From a virus, in IMG/VR virus record IMGVR_UViG_3300030118_005809, positions 1-20,788 of that record: a DNA stretch of 20,788 bases. One strand, written 5' to 3'. Positions 13,501-19,951 of this stretch are shown here, piece by piece. The position numbers and the translations under genes were made by a program. Positions within the stretch are counted from its first letter, which is position 1. Each line of letters begins with the position of its first letter. Under the pieces are notes generated by a model. It did no database searches. It saw only the letters and a list, made by a program, of their open reading frames with translations, and was not told the DNA's origin.

Positions 13501-13801
13501 ATCTGGACAATGCGTTCTGTGGATCTCGTCCGAAGGTTGTACTGGTCTGATTGTCTGTCCAGACAAAGCCAGCTCCATATCCTGCAAAGCCCGGGCTTTG
13601 TGTTTTTATCGTCAGATCAGACGCTCCGCTTTGTCTACCTTTTGCGATAAGCTGCATTGCGCTGTTTTGTTGAGGGACTGGATCTCCTGCTCTCTCGTCT
13701 GCTGTGGTGAAAGTGCTCTGTGCATCCCATACATTATCAGAGCCAAGAGCAAGAGGAACAAGAAAGCCTCTCAAGTATTCTGGTGTTACATTGTTCGCCA
13801 T
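10526..13801 (-). CDS. Large tail-tip protein with Asp-box propeller repeats (1091 aa)
   Basis: ATG at 13801 shares a base with the tape-measure stop (TAATG). Residues 110-480 contain Asp-box-like turns, SQDGSTW (about 200-206) and STDLGATF (about 266-273), and a weaker SQDAIDW later. This is the pattern of sialidase-like beta-propellers, though here probably used for binding, as no catalytic set was found. The middle (500-720) is a beta-sandwich-like stretch. The C-terminal 250 residues, with ARNYRPPRRLFRVAW and VYLPLISKSTNPRELHRETE, look like a distal-tail (Dit-like) domain joining the tail tube. It probably combines tail-tip structure and receptor or glycan binding. Function is inferred from position and repeats. 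Confidence 0.72.
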   Translation of the reverse strand: MANNVTPEYLRGFLVPLALGSDNVWDAQSTFTTADERAGDPVPQQNSAMQLIAKGRQSGASDLTIKTQSPGFAGYGAGFVWTDNQTSTTFGRDPQNALSRFQNLQFSSLSTTQYKSPSALDTGEGDLLVSYFKDTTAAHQIIVDTWTQDDSNTSATVYSESATITGYRLLTDMCILPDGSYLLVHIAGSSSFVNVKTHVSQDGSTWTQRSDKALQDEIEIGVTSGDTHDPKRIRVAQANGVILLLIETVWNNASATKRNRVIQYASTDLGATFRKITTNTEIDDHSFHSIDLYADKGLFRFAFYGDKSPNYMTLPSAFTSVHSLRSAGAFIVVDSSIFCNGTNDYMTDGELSTFTDEGASHHVIARASSLSAGDFRIYWSQDAIDWRAMGQDINGAGRVLRTGDTNSQVRRIKALTWTGKTVLIGEADSTANNYSICMLSFGGYSSVTLPPAARENADFAEWNRLAYGYNYPAVDIFSNFTNVSRTAVGGGEALSALGVENSGDEFWTTNPTTTGIPTADILDKGLIVSARIQTMSGGNNITNNRGILLKIDDTTNDYEIEVRVSPTEIKVRDVNGSADVITVGSLSLNTVDLLIGLSRATVTVYYRDIDAESNRRTWIDAGTFSSLTDGGGGASALHRVRWGHLAYSGAGTLTTTWSSISFAQGFQISQQIHTFTNPDDLMFRAYPTVERFAWIADNVLITTANGQTFLGDQYKITPDSDFTINNVFYASSPTPRVTWKSQSVTSGNVPENFIALKLDSDTSVHIDEALPNDILGVHISGYNFAQAKIEVYSSASWTVLDTFEAAIQSKCAADGRTIRGHSSASNQPYFRFNECAGWRVRIEISSGNYVWRTVVSNSEGKFGGTATGTKQAVLLLDSSVTISGASGDIELIPNSMTLLINLNGQKVEALGLRIPAQTTLENDFRIGLLHVGAVVIPGKQYQRGRTITITSGTETTETQSGVIYARNYRPPRRLFRVAWTEGIDISQIQGDNPDPDYWIADASSGQPIAIANDVPDLLQGLLDYLQGEKTPIVYLPLISKSTNPRELHRETEQALVMLVGDVQVENVLGDELVTDAGELMRCATITLQEIV

Positions 13802-15879
13802 TAGTATCCCCTACGCGCAGAGCGAGACGAGAGACCTGCTCTTTGTCTGTCTGTCATAAATCGGTCAAAGTGTTTATACGGATTCATCACTATAACTTCC
13901 GGAGCTCCGCCTTGTCCATTCTGCAATCGGTTGACACCGGGTTCTCCTCCGAGTCTGTCAACGGTTGATCGGTCGAGCACTGCTTCACCTGCTTTGACGA
14001 CTGCGATGCTCTCGTCTGGAGTCATCCCTCCCATGTGAAATTGCGGAGCTTGCTGTGCAAAGATTGCTGCCATTTGTGCCGCACTTGCTGCGGTTGCACT
14101 GGCTATCATGAGTCCATTAAACGGAGGAGGATACGCTTGCGCAGCTGTGATTGCTTTTGCTGTATTGAAGACGACCTCTCCAACAGCTGCGACTCGTTGA
14201 GCAACAAAGAGAGCCTTGATGATTGCTTTGTTCTTGTTGCCTGCCGCCTCTGCGATTGTTGTCATCGTCTGGATCGTGTTTGCAAAAGTACCGACTGTGC
14301 TTTGCTGCATAAGCTCCATACTCTTGATTGTATCTTCAAGATCTTTTTTTCTATCGTCTGAGATCTCTTTTTGCTTTTGCTTCTCTTTCTCTGCAAGCTC
14401 GTCTTTGAGATTTGCAACTTCCAGTTCTCCTTCTTTTTCGATTGCTTGTCGCTCCATTATCAAAGCAGCGATCGCCTGTTCTCCTTCGATGCGTACTTGA
14501 GCGGCTGCTTGTCTGTCTGCGTCTGTCTTTGCTAGCTGTTCAGCTGATTCTATCTCTTGCTGTATTGATTCCTGCAATCGTTTATTTTGCAATAATCTCT
14601 CTGAATTCAAACCTATCGCTTTCTCTATTGGATCAAGAGTATTAAAGATGATTTGTCTCGCTTTGTCTTCTGATGCGATTCGTTGATCTGCGAGCGATTG
14701 TCCGACTGCTTGGATCTGTTGTATCCTTGCAAGAGCTTCCAATCTATCCTGCTCTGCTTTTGCAAGTCTCTCTTGTCTCTTCTCTTCTTCTTCCGATTCT
14801 TTGTTGTACTCGTCTTTTGCTTTGATGAGTTTTTCTTCTGCTTGCAGTGTCTGTTCTCTTCGATTGACGATTGCATTTGCAAAGTCTCTTTCCCTCTGGA
14901 GTCTGCCGAGGAGTTCTCCTCTAAACTTGACAAGAGCTTGCGCAGCTGTGACTCCTTCTGCGTCAATACCCTGTTTGACGAGCGCGTTGTCACTGATTGA
15001 CATTGCTGTATTGAGAAGCTCTCTCTCTTTTGCTGTCAGTCTTGATGTACCTTTCTCGGCTTTGTCTAATATCGTGACAAGTCTCTCTTGCTCTTTGATT
15101 CTCTTCTCTTGGATCTCGAGTTCTTGCCGGGTCTTCTCCGTTGATCGATCTCTTGCTGATGCGAGATCAAACTCAAGCTGCGTGATTTGTCCCGTCAGAA
15201 GCTGATACTCTCGATTCGCGTCCTTGAAATCTCCCGTGATACCTTGCACGATAGAAAATTGCTCGTCGAGCTTTGCATTTGCTTCTTTCTGTGCCTCTAC
15301 GAGTCTCTTCTGCTGTGCTGCTGCGAGCTGTGTCGATCGTGTATACAGATTGTACGCTGCTGTGCCGGCAATCGTTGCAGCCGTCAGTGCCATCGTGACC
15401 GGACCGCCTTTGATCGCTTGCTCTGCAGCTGTCGCAAGTCCGTCTGCCATCTCGAGAGCTTTCTTTGCTCCTGCATCCAGATTCGGGAATAATCTACTGA
15501 CAGCAAGGTCCGCAGCTCCCATCGATGTTCCGAGAGCCTCCGCTCCTTCTGCAAGCTGGTTCGATCCGGTTGCTGCATCCTCAAAGCTGACTTTAATCTC
15601 GTGCGCTGATGCTTTTGCGTCTTGTGCGACTTTATCAAACGATGCTCCGACCTTCTTCCCGCTTTGGTCATAAGCTGCACTCGTCGCCTTTGCTGCCTTC
15701 TTGCTTTCTTCTGCTGCCTTCTTCGCTGCTTTTTGTGCTTTGTTGAACTCTGAAGCAAGAGATCGCGTCATTGCCTGCGCTTCTTTTTTTGTTATGTTCG
15801 GGATGCTCTCGAGAGATTGCTGAAGTTGTTTAAGATTGGCTCTCAGCGTTATTTCTACGCTCTTATTCACGTCTGCCAT
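13801..15879 (-). CDS. Tape measure protein (692 aa)
   Basis: ATG at 15879 lies four bases after the upstream stop, with AAGGGA upstream. Residues 1-130 are Ala/Lys-rich helix. A hydrophobic helical patch follows (about 155-185, GPVTMALTAATIAGTAAYNL), then a long coiled coil (190-510). A second hydrophobic Ala-rich region (about 550-610) ends in QFHMGGMTPDESIAVVKAGE, the Gly-Gly/Glu motif common near tape-measure C-termini. Position after the tail chaperones is classic. By the usual rule of about 1.5 angstrom per residue, the tail would be near 100 nm. It sets tail length and enters the host envelope at infection. Confidence 0.92.
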   Translation of the reverse strand: MADVNKSVEITLRANLKQLQQSLESIPNITKKEAQAMTRSLASEFNKAQKAAKKAAEESKKAAKATSAAYDQSGKKVGASFDKVAQDAKASAHEIKVSFEDAATGSNQLAEGAEALGTSMGAADLAVSRLFPNLDAGAKKALEMADGLATAAEQAIKGGPVTMALTAATIAGTAAYNLYTRSTQLAAAQQKRLVEAQKEANAKLDEQFSIVQGITGDFKDANREYQLLTGQITQLEFDLASARDRSTEKTRQELEIQEKRIKEQERLVTILDKAEKGTSRLTAKERELLNTAMSISDNALVKQGIDAEGVTAAQALVKFRGELLGRLQRERDFANAIVNRREQTLQAEEKLIKAKDEYNKESEEEEKRQERLAKAEQDRLEALARIQQIQAVGQSLADQRIASEDKARQIIFNTLDPIEKAIGLNSERLLQNKRLQESIQQEIESAEQLAKTDADRQAAAQVRIEGEQAIAALIMERQAIEKEGELEVANLKDELAEKEKQKQKEISDDRKKDLEDTIKSMELMQQSTVGTFANTIQTMTTIAEAAGNKNKAIIKALFVAQRVAAVGEVVFNTAKAITAAQAYPPPFNGLMIASATAASAAQMAAIFAQQAPQFHMGGMTPDESIAVVKAGEAVLDRSTVDRLGGEPGVNRLQNGQGGAPEVIVMNPYKHFDRFMTDRQRAGLSSRSARRGY

Positions 15880-15883
15880 TGTT

Positions 15884-16453
15884 CTATCCCTTCTTTGCTT
15901 GATTGATTAAATCGTCTGCGAGCACGTCGACAAGACGATCTCCGGCTTTGCGCATTGGAGACCACAAAAGCTCGTTACTTGTTCTTGTCCCGTATGCAAG
16001 ATCATTCAGAGTATATTGTCCCGTATGTATGGCCCAGGCATACGGAGCAGTATTGCGAACAAAAGCAACCAAGTCCGGACCGTCTATTATGACACCTCTT
16101 TGAAGCTTGTTTTTGGAGTCTTGGCTCTTGTCTGATACCTTTACTTCGGATGCATCGCCCGGAACAAACTTTCCTCGGTCCTCCATATCCTTCGCGATTG
16201 CATACGCTTGTGGACCACTCTTTCCTTCTCGTCTGAGTCTGGAGACCTCGGACATCATCTTGCTTCTTTCACTCTTTGGAGGCTCCATGCGTACAGGCCA
16301 ATTACGATATGCTTCTTGATAGATGTCTTCGACTGCGTCTTGCATGGTCCTTTTGATAATCGGATTCGCGTCAAGAAGCTGGTTGACAAGTCTCTCCAGC
16401 TCGTCCGAGACTCCGATCGCTGCATTCCCATACTTATAGAATACCTTGCTCAT
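15884..16453 (-). CDS. HK97-gp10-like / minor tail protein (189 aa)
   Basis: ATG at 16453 overlaps the chaperone stop as ATGA. Basic, helical N-terminal two-thirds (LERLVNQLLDANPIIKRTMQ, then DAVEDIYQEAYRNWP) followed by VAFVRNTAPYAWAIHTGQ (about 129-146). The Asn-x-x-Pro-Tyr-Ala-x-x-x-His/Glu-x-Gly pattern is typical of the HK97 gp10/tail-completion family. That family usually sits before the tail tube gene; here it lies between the tail chaperone and the tape measure, which is out of the usual order. Family assignment is moderate. Confidence 0.6.
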   Translation of the reverse strand: MSKVFYKYGNAAIGVSDELERLVNQLLDANPIIKRTMQDAVEDIYQEAYRNWPVRMEPPKSERSKMMSEVSRLRREGKSGPQAYAIAKDMEDRGKFVPGDASEVKVSDKSQDSKNKLQRGVIIDGPDLVAFVRNTAPYAWAIHTGQYTLNDLAYGTRTSNELLWSPMRKAGDRLVDVLADDLINQAKKG

Positions 16454-16731
16454 GTCATGCGCTCCTTGAGTCGTCTCGCTTGTTGTACATTATACCGCTT
16501 TTTTCTTTCGTCTCTGTCTTTTTGTGACTCATGTTCAAGAATATAATCAGCAATCAAGTCTGTCTGTGTCTGTCTGGGTAAGTTTGTAAACCACCCCGGA
16601 GCTTGACCCCAGAAGCGACACAAGCGAAGAGCTAATCTGTCGAGATGTCCTGCTCTCGAGTAGAGGAAAAATTTGCTCTTTCGTCGACCTCTTGCTCTGT
16701 CGGGATCTTTGTGCTCATGAAAGAAAGACAT
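16450..16731 (-). CDS. T-frame of the tail assembly chaperone, reached by -1 frameshift
   Basis: This ORF lies in the -1 frame of the 125-aa chaperone gene and overlaps its end by 100 bases. The heptamer AAATTTT at 16674-16668 sits in the right phase (A AAT TTT). Slipping there gives a fusion of 114 residues from the first frame plus 72 from this one (186 aa), entering at FLYSRAGHLDRLALRLCRFW. The C-terminal part (WGQAPGWFTNLPRQTQTDLI and a charged helix) looks like lambda gpT-like extensions. An ATG at 16731 with AGGA five bases upstream could also give independent translation (93 aa). The frameshift is preferred because of site, phase, hairpin and gene order. Confidence 0.8.
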   Translation of the reverse strand: MSFFHEHKDPDRARGRRKSKFFLYSRAGHLDRLALRLCRFWGQAPGWFTNLPRQTQTDLIADYILEHESQKDRDERKKRYNVQQARRLKERMT

Positions 16732-17009
16732 TTGATTCCTTCTTCATATATGACAGAAGCCGTCACTCCTTGTCCGAGTAGACGATCAAGGCACAGATGA
16801 CCAAAGTCAGAAGCACGATGCTTATTCGGGCGATATTTGGGTAGTCGAGCAGTGTGATCAATGCATACTCCGATCGATCCGGCACAAAGACGAGCGAGCA
16901 TTGCGTTATCTGTCTCCGCAGACCATAACGATACGAACTCAAAACATGTAGCCAAGCTCGGAGAAAAGAGTTCAATCTCTCCTCCAAGCTTCTTGATGTT
17001 AATTTTCAT
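16632..17009 (-). CDS. Tail assembly chaperone, G-like (125 aa)
   Basis: ATG at 17009 follows AGGAGACT. Mixed alpha/beta protein starting MKINIKKLGGEIELFSPSLA; no membrane or signal segment. It lies between the tail tube and tape measure genes, where lambda-like phages encode gpG, and its end carries the -1 slippery site that yields the longer GT-like form. It would bind the tape measure and deliver tail tube subunits during tail assembly. Sequence similarity to gpG is not evident by eye; the assignment rests on context and the frameshift site. Confidence 0.85.
   Translation of the reverse strand: MKINIKKLGGEIELFSPSLATCFEFVSLWSAETDNAMLARLCAGSIGVCIDHTARLPKYRPNKHRASDFGHLCLDRLLGQGVTASVIYEEGIKCLSFMSTKIPTEQEVDERANFSSTREQDISTD
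16640..16674 (-). promoter_or_regulatory. Programmed -1 frameshift signal
   Basis: Slippery heptamer A AAT TTT (16674-16668) in the zero frame, an eight-base spacer, then a 6-bp stem TCGAGA/TCTCGA (16659-16654 with 16645-16640) with an eight-base loop. Shift frequency cannot be judged from sequence. Confidence 0.8.
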
Positions 17010-17027
17010 GTAGTCTCCTGATTATGT

Positions 17028-17528
17028 CTATGTATATGCAATCGCGCCGTAACTGGTGAAGTTAATCGTGAAGCTTGACGGATCACCTTCTGTGAAAGAA
17101 GCAGTGCATACACATTTTGATAATGTCGCTGTAGTTATCGCATCGTCTCCGAGAGCTGTCCCGTCTACTTGATATACGATGTCAATACAGTAAAACTCGA
17201 CAAACGGAGTCCCGGTTGATCCGGTGGAGTTGTTTGTGTGATAGTTCCCTGTATTATTGATGAAATCCAGAATAGAACCGGACTCGGCTGAATCGGTGAA
17301 CTGTCGAAAGAATGCGCTGAATGAACCACTCGCAACGGGTTCGTCGTCTCCTTTACGGACAGCAGTGATTGCTCCTCGGTCTCGGATAACTGTCTGCGCA
17401 GCTTTGGGAGTGTCAAAAGTCAGGTTCCCTTCTTCATATGCTATTTCTAGCTCAATCGGTGTTCCGGTCCCGTCTTTCAATGTTATGACACCGTCTCTTC
17501 GTGTCTTGGGTAAGGTAGAGTATGCCAT
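17028..17528 (-). CDS. Major tail tube protein (166 aa)
   Basis: ATG at 17528 follows AGGAG by six bases. The protein is rich in beta strands and small residues, starting MAYSTLPKTRRDGVITLKDG. It has the pattern IELEIAYEEGNLTF near 25-38, a Gly/Ser/Thr-rich middle, and a final SFTINFTSYGAIAYT strand, as in lambda gpV/HK97-like tube subunits. Length and place (between terminator and chaperone genes) fit. It stacks in hexameric rings to form the tail tube. No added Ig-like domain. Confidence 0.85.
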   Translation of the reverse strand: MAYSTLPKTRRDGVITLKDGTGTPIELEIAYEEGNLTFDTPKAAQTVIRDRGAITAVRKGDDEPVASGSFSAFFRQFTDSAESGSILDFINNTGNYHTNNSTGSTGTPFVEFYCIDIVYQVDGTALGDDAITTATLSKCVCTASFTEGDPSSFTINFTSYGAIAYT

Positions 17529-17539
17529 GTTAGCTCCTG

Positions 17540-17971
17540 TTATGTAAGTTGTATTGTGTGCAGAGCTTGAAGCTCTATTTCTGAAATTAGGTATTCTTGA
17601 GAGTCTGGAGTCCGACGAGAAGCCCGGAGGAATCTCACTTCGATTCCCTTTGCAAAGTTACGATTCATCACAGCTTGTATCACTTCTTGTTCTTTGTCTA
17701 GTGCGTTGCCATAGTCAAGGACAAGGTCATGTGGTCGAAGTCGATACGCAATCTTGACTCTGACTGTAGTGTCTACATATAGTCCGACCGCGATACGCTG
17801 TCTCTCGTTGGCTTGCTGACTGTTCGAAACCTCGACAGAAAAACCAAGATGTGCGAGCGTGTTTTGCGTACGCCCAAAGAGCTCCGGCAGCTGTCGGACT
17901 TCTCGGAATCCTGACAAGTCTCCAATCTTGATTGCAAGTGCTCGTTGTACTTCTTTCACAGACACAGACAT
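17540..17971 (-). CDS. Tail terminator-like protein (143 aa)
   Basis: ATG at 17971 shares a base with the adaptor stop (TGATG). The fold looks mixed alpha/beta: N-terminal helix, then NTLAHLGFSVEVSNSQQANE and VGLYVDTTVRVKIAYRLRPH. It next has a helix (LDKEQEVIQAVMNR) and strands, the pattern of gpU/tail-terminator proteins. It precedes the tail tube gene. It would cap the tail tube at the head-proximal end. Assignment is mainly positional. Confidence 0.65.
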   Translation of the reverse strand: MSVSVKEVQRALAIKIGDLSGFREVRQLPELFGRTQNTLAHLGFSVEVSNSQQANERQRIAVGLYVDTTVRVKIAYRLRPHDLVLDYGNALDKEQEVIQAVMNRNFAKGIEVRFLRASRRTPDSQEYLISEIELQALHTIQLT

Positions 17972-18741
17972 CAGTATCGTCTCCGTCTGTAGTATTGACC
18001 CGGGCGATTCAAGAAGATTGTTGGCTGTCCTCTGGTGCGCTTGTTCGGGTCGTCTGCTTCTCCGTCGTGGTCTTCGTCATAAATAAAGTTGATCGAATCG
18101 AACTCATCTCGATAGAGACGATAGTGCTCATTCGCAAGATCAAGATAACGCCCGTTTGATTGCCCGAGAGAGGAGTGAAAGTCTCGGAAGATGAGATACA
18201 AAGACAGATGGCGATGAGCTTCGAAGAAAGACTCTGCGCTCATCATCAAGTATTCGTATCCCATCCCGCGATTTCGAATCCTGCGCAAGATTTGATACCA
18301 GGCATCATCGATATATTGTTGATAGCTTGTCAGTGAAGAAGGACGGACATTGGCAAGATCGGAATATGTCGCAGTCAGATCGATGTCTGAGACGACAGGA
18401 TATAGTCTGCGACGGACCAAAGCAGCCATACGACGAAAGAGATACTGCTCTCCGTCGATTGTGATTGTCCACTCCTGTACATACCCTTCTCCAAGATTCT
18501 CCGATGCTTTCAGCTGCTCGGCTGAATGTGCATACGACACTGTACCATTCTCGGCAATCGATGCAGTCTGACCCGTCAGAAGATCGGCTCCGGTTGGCTT
18601 GATTAGGGTATATGTTGCGGCAGTTGGTACGAGCTGCGCTCCGTCTCTGTAGAGCTTAAGCTCTGACGTCTGCGCCTTCTCTCTCTCGAGAAGTTCAATC
18701 GTACGTATTTGTGCCGCATATGGAGTAGACGATGACATCAT
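17971..18741 (-). CDS. Head-tail adaptor with N-terminal beta domain (256 aa)
   Basis: ATG at 18741 shares a base with the upstream stop (TAATG); ATG at 18738 is an equal alternative, and the ORF's first ATG at 18765 is rejected. Residues 15-110 are beta-rich (LKLYRDGAQLVPTAATYTLI). Residues 130-210 are helical (SYQQYIDDAWYQILRRIRNR, then a helix rich in aromatic residues), like gp6/gp15-type connectors. The tail is acidic, then Arg-rich (YYRRRRY). Such proteins join the portal to the tail. The extra N-terminal beta domain is not usual for that family and could be a separate interaction module. Function inferred from position and helices. Confidence 0.6.
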   Translation of the reverse strand: MMSSSTPYAAQIRTIELLEREKAQTSELKLYRDGAQLVPTAATYTLIKPTGADLLTGQTASIAENGTVSYAHSAEQLKASENLGEGYVQEWTITIDGEQYLFRRMAALVRRRLYPVVSDIDLTATYSDLANVRPSSLTSYQQYIDDAWYQILRRIRNRGMGYEYLMMSAESFFEAHRHLSLYLIFRDFHSSLGQSNGRYLDLANEHYRLYRDEFDSINFIYDEDHDGEADDPNKRTRGQPTIFLNRPGQYYRRRRY

Positions 18742-19073
18742 TAAGCCTTCATCATCACTCGCCAAGCGGTATTTTCACTTACCAAAAGGACAGCTTCATT
18801 TGTGTTTAATGTTCCCTGTACTGTAGATCCCGAGTGATCCTCTACTCTCAATGTTTGAGTGCTTCCCGAGAATACGCGAATACAAAAAATTGCTCCATTT
18901 TTGGGCTTTGGAAGTGTAATAACTGCCTCTGCTGCTGTTCCAACTGTGTAGATCTGAAATGTAGAATCTTTGTACGTTAATGTTTTGTCGGCCGTTAAAT
19001 CTTGTTTATTAACTCCATTCTTAAGCACGATGTGACGAGGGATTTTAAATTCTGCTTTGTCTGAGAATGCCAT
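18741..19073 (-). CDS. Small beta-rich structural protein (110 aa)
   Basis: ATG at 19073 shares a base with the stop of the 46-aa gene (TAATG) and follows AGGAG. After 20 polar residues it is nearly all beta strand (FQIYTVGTAAEAVITLPKPK, FCIRVFSGSTQTLRVEDHSG) and ends AWRVMMKA. The repeated strand-turn pattern suggests a jelly-roll or Ig-like fold, as in decoration or fibre-base proteins. It lies between head and connector genes, so a head decoration or stabiliser role is possible. Not recognised as a specific family. Confidence 0.72.
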   Translation of the reverse strand: MAFSDKAEFKIPRHIVLKNGVNKQDLTADKTLTYKDSTFQIYTVGTAAEAVITLPKPKNGAIFCIRVFSGSTQTLRVEDHSGSTVQGTLNTNEAVLLVSENTAWRVMMKA

Positions 19074-19213
19074 TATTGACTCCTTTTCTTGTTGTCTGCT
19101 CGGTTCAGATGTTTCACGACCATTCGACGAGCGTCAGTATGTGAAATGTTAGATTGCTGTGCGATTCTTTGAGCCATGCGATTGATTGCTGCTCTTTTGT
19201 TGTTATCGGACAT
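19073..19213 (-). CDS. Small basic helical protein (46 aa)
   Basis: ATG at 19213 lies behind a perfect AAAGGAGG and overlaps the end of the 219-aa gene by 11 bases; its stop TAA overlaps the next ATG (TAATG). The product MSDNNKRAAINRMAQRIAQQ continues SNISHTDARRMVVKHLNRAD and ends NKKRSQ. It is basic with two helices and a turn at SNISHTDA that loosely resembles a helix-turn-helix. No family known. Strong ribosome site and coupling on both sides argue that it is real. Confidence 0.75.
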   Translation of the reverse strand: MSDNNKRAAINRMAQRIAQQSNISHTDARRMVVKHLNRADNKKRSQ

Positions 19214-19862
19214 TGTACGCGCCTCCTTTCAGCTTGTCGACTCGCTCGATAGCCTTCTTTGTCAAGCGCAGTTCTTCTTGCTTTGACTTGAGTCTGTTCG
19301 CTACTTCTGGGATGTGCTGGTCTCTTTCTAGTCTGCTGAGAGCTCTATTCATGCCGATAAGCTTCAAAGATGCGATTTGCGGATGCGGAGGATTGAGGAT
19401 TCCATCTCTCATGAGAGATAGTCTCCACTGATCAAAAGCGTCTTGATCGAAGTGCTCTATCACTCGCCGTCCGACCTTCTCGAGACGAATCCATTTTGAT
19501 GTGTGATAGTTACCTTTGTGCGCAGGATAGACGCGCATGTAATCGTGCTTTGTTGGGTCGAGCAGTGTCCATCCTTGATCTTGTAAATTTGTGCGCATGA
19601 TGGAAGAGTCGATTCGTCCTCCGACAGCTCTCGTCCCGTTGACCCCGGGCGTCTCTGGAATACTGGACAATACTGGAAGAAGCAAAGGTATCTTTTCCTT
19701 CTTCTTCTTGCCGTCTGTATTTGTCGTGTACGTGTCGAACACTTTCAGCTCCCAGTTCTCCGGATTGTGTCCGAATATAAATCTGCTGTTCGCCTTCTTC
19801 GGGATACGAGTCTGTGTCTGTGTTTTCTCTTCCCAAGGCTGTGAAAAATTTGTGTAGTCCAT
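19203..19862 (-). CDS. Conserved-looking head-region protein, unknown (219 aa)
   Basis: ATG at 19862 follows TTGGAGACTAC; that ribosome site is perfectly complementary to an upstream sequence (see the RNA element at 19865-19942). The N-terminal half is polar with KKKKEK near 53-58, and residues 62-130 include IDSSIMRTNLQDQGWTLLDP and YPAHKGNYHTSKWIRLEKVG. The C-terminal 90 residues are charged helix. I do not recognise the family. Placement right after the capsid gene suggests a head or head-tail role. No membrane segment. Confidence 0.8.
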   Translation of the reverse strand: MDYTNFSQPWEEKTQTQTRIPKKANSRFIFGHNPENWELKVFDTYTTNTDGKKKKEKIPLLLPVLSSIPETPGVNGTRAVGGRIDSSIMRTNLQDQGWTLLDPTKHDYMRVYPAHKGNYHTSKWIRLEKVGRRVIEHFDQDAFDQWRLSLMRDGILNPPHPQIASLKLIGMNRALSRLERDQHIPEVANRLKSKQEELRLTKKAIERVDKLKGGAYNVR

Positions 19863-19864
19863 TT

Positions 19865-19942
19865 GTAGTCTCCAATAAAAAAGAGTTGGGAGACTCGCAG
19901 AGTTTGGAGACTACAGAATTTGAAACCCTGAAGCCTCCCAAC
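19865..19942 (-). terminator. Terminator/anti-Shine-Dalgarno RNA element after the capsid gene
   Basis: In the minus-strand RNA GUUGGGAGGCU (19942-19932) pairs with AGUCUCCCAAC (19895-19885), 11 bp with one G-U, followed by UCUUUUUUA: an intrinsic terminator with a 36-base loop. Within that loop GUAGUCUCCAA (19914-19904) is perfectly complementary to UUGGAGACUAC (19875-19865), which contains the next gene's ribosome binding site. The loop and right arm form an imperfect tandem repeat. Termination and translation start may therefore be linked. Confidence 0.7.
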
Positions 19943-19951
19943 AAAGCGAAT

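Noticed and set aside
13585-13600. Perfect palindrome CAAAGCCCGGGCTTTG within the tail-tip gene, considered as a terminator or operator
   Set aside because: It lies inside an intact coding frame, has no T-run in the sense direction, and the context gives no regulatory role.
14625-15758. Two long leftward ORFs in another frame of the tape measure gene (122 and 124 codons)
   Set aside because: Low-complexity Lys/Arg/Ser/Gln shadows of the coiled-coil coding frame, without ribosome sites or recognisable motifs.
16708-17000. Alternative-frame ORFs in the tail chaperone region, considered as a membrane protein (minus 16763-16987)
   Set aside because: No ribosome site; explained as a shadow of the chaperone frame.
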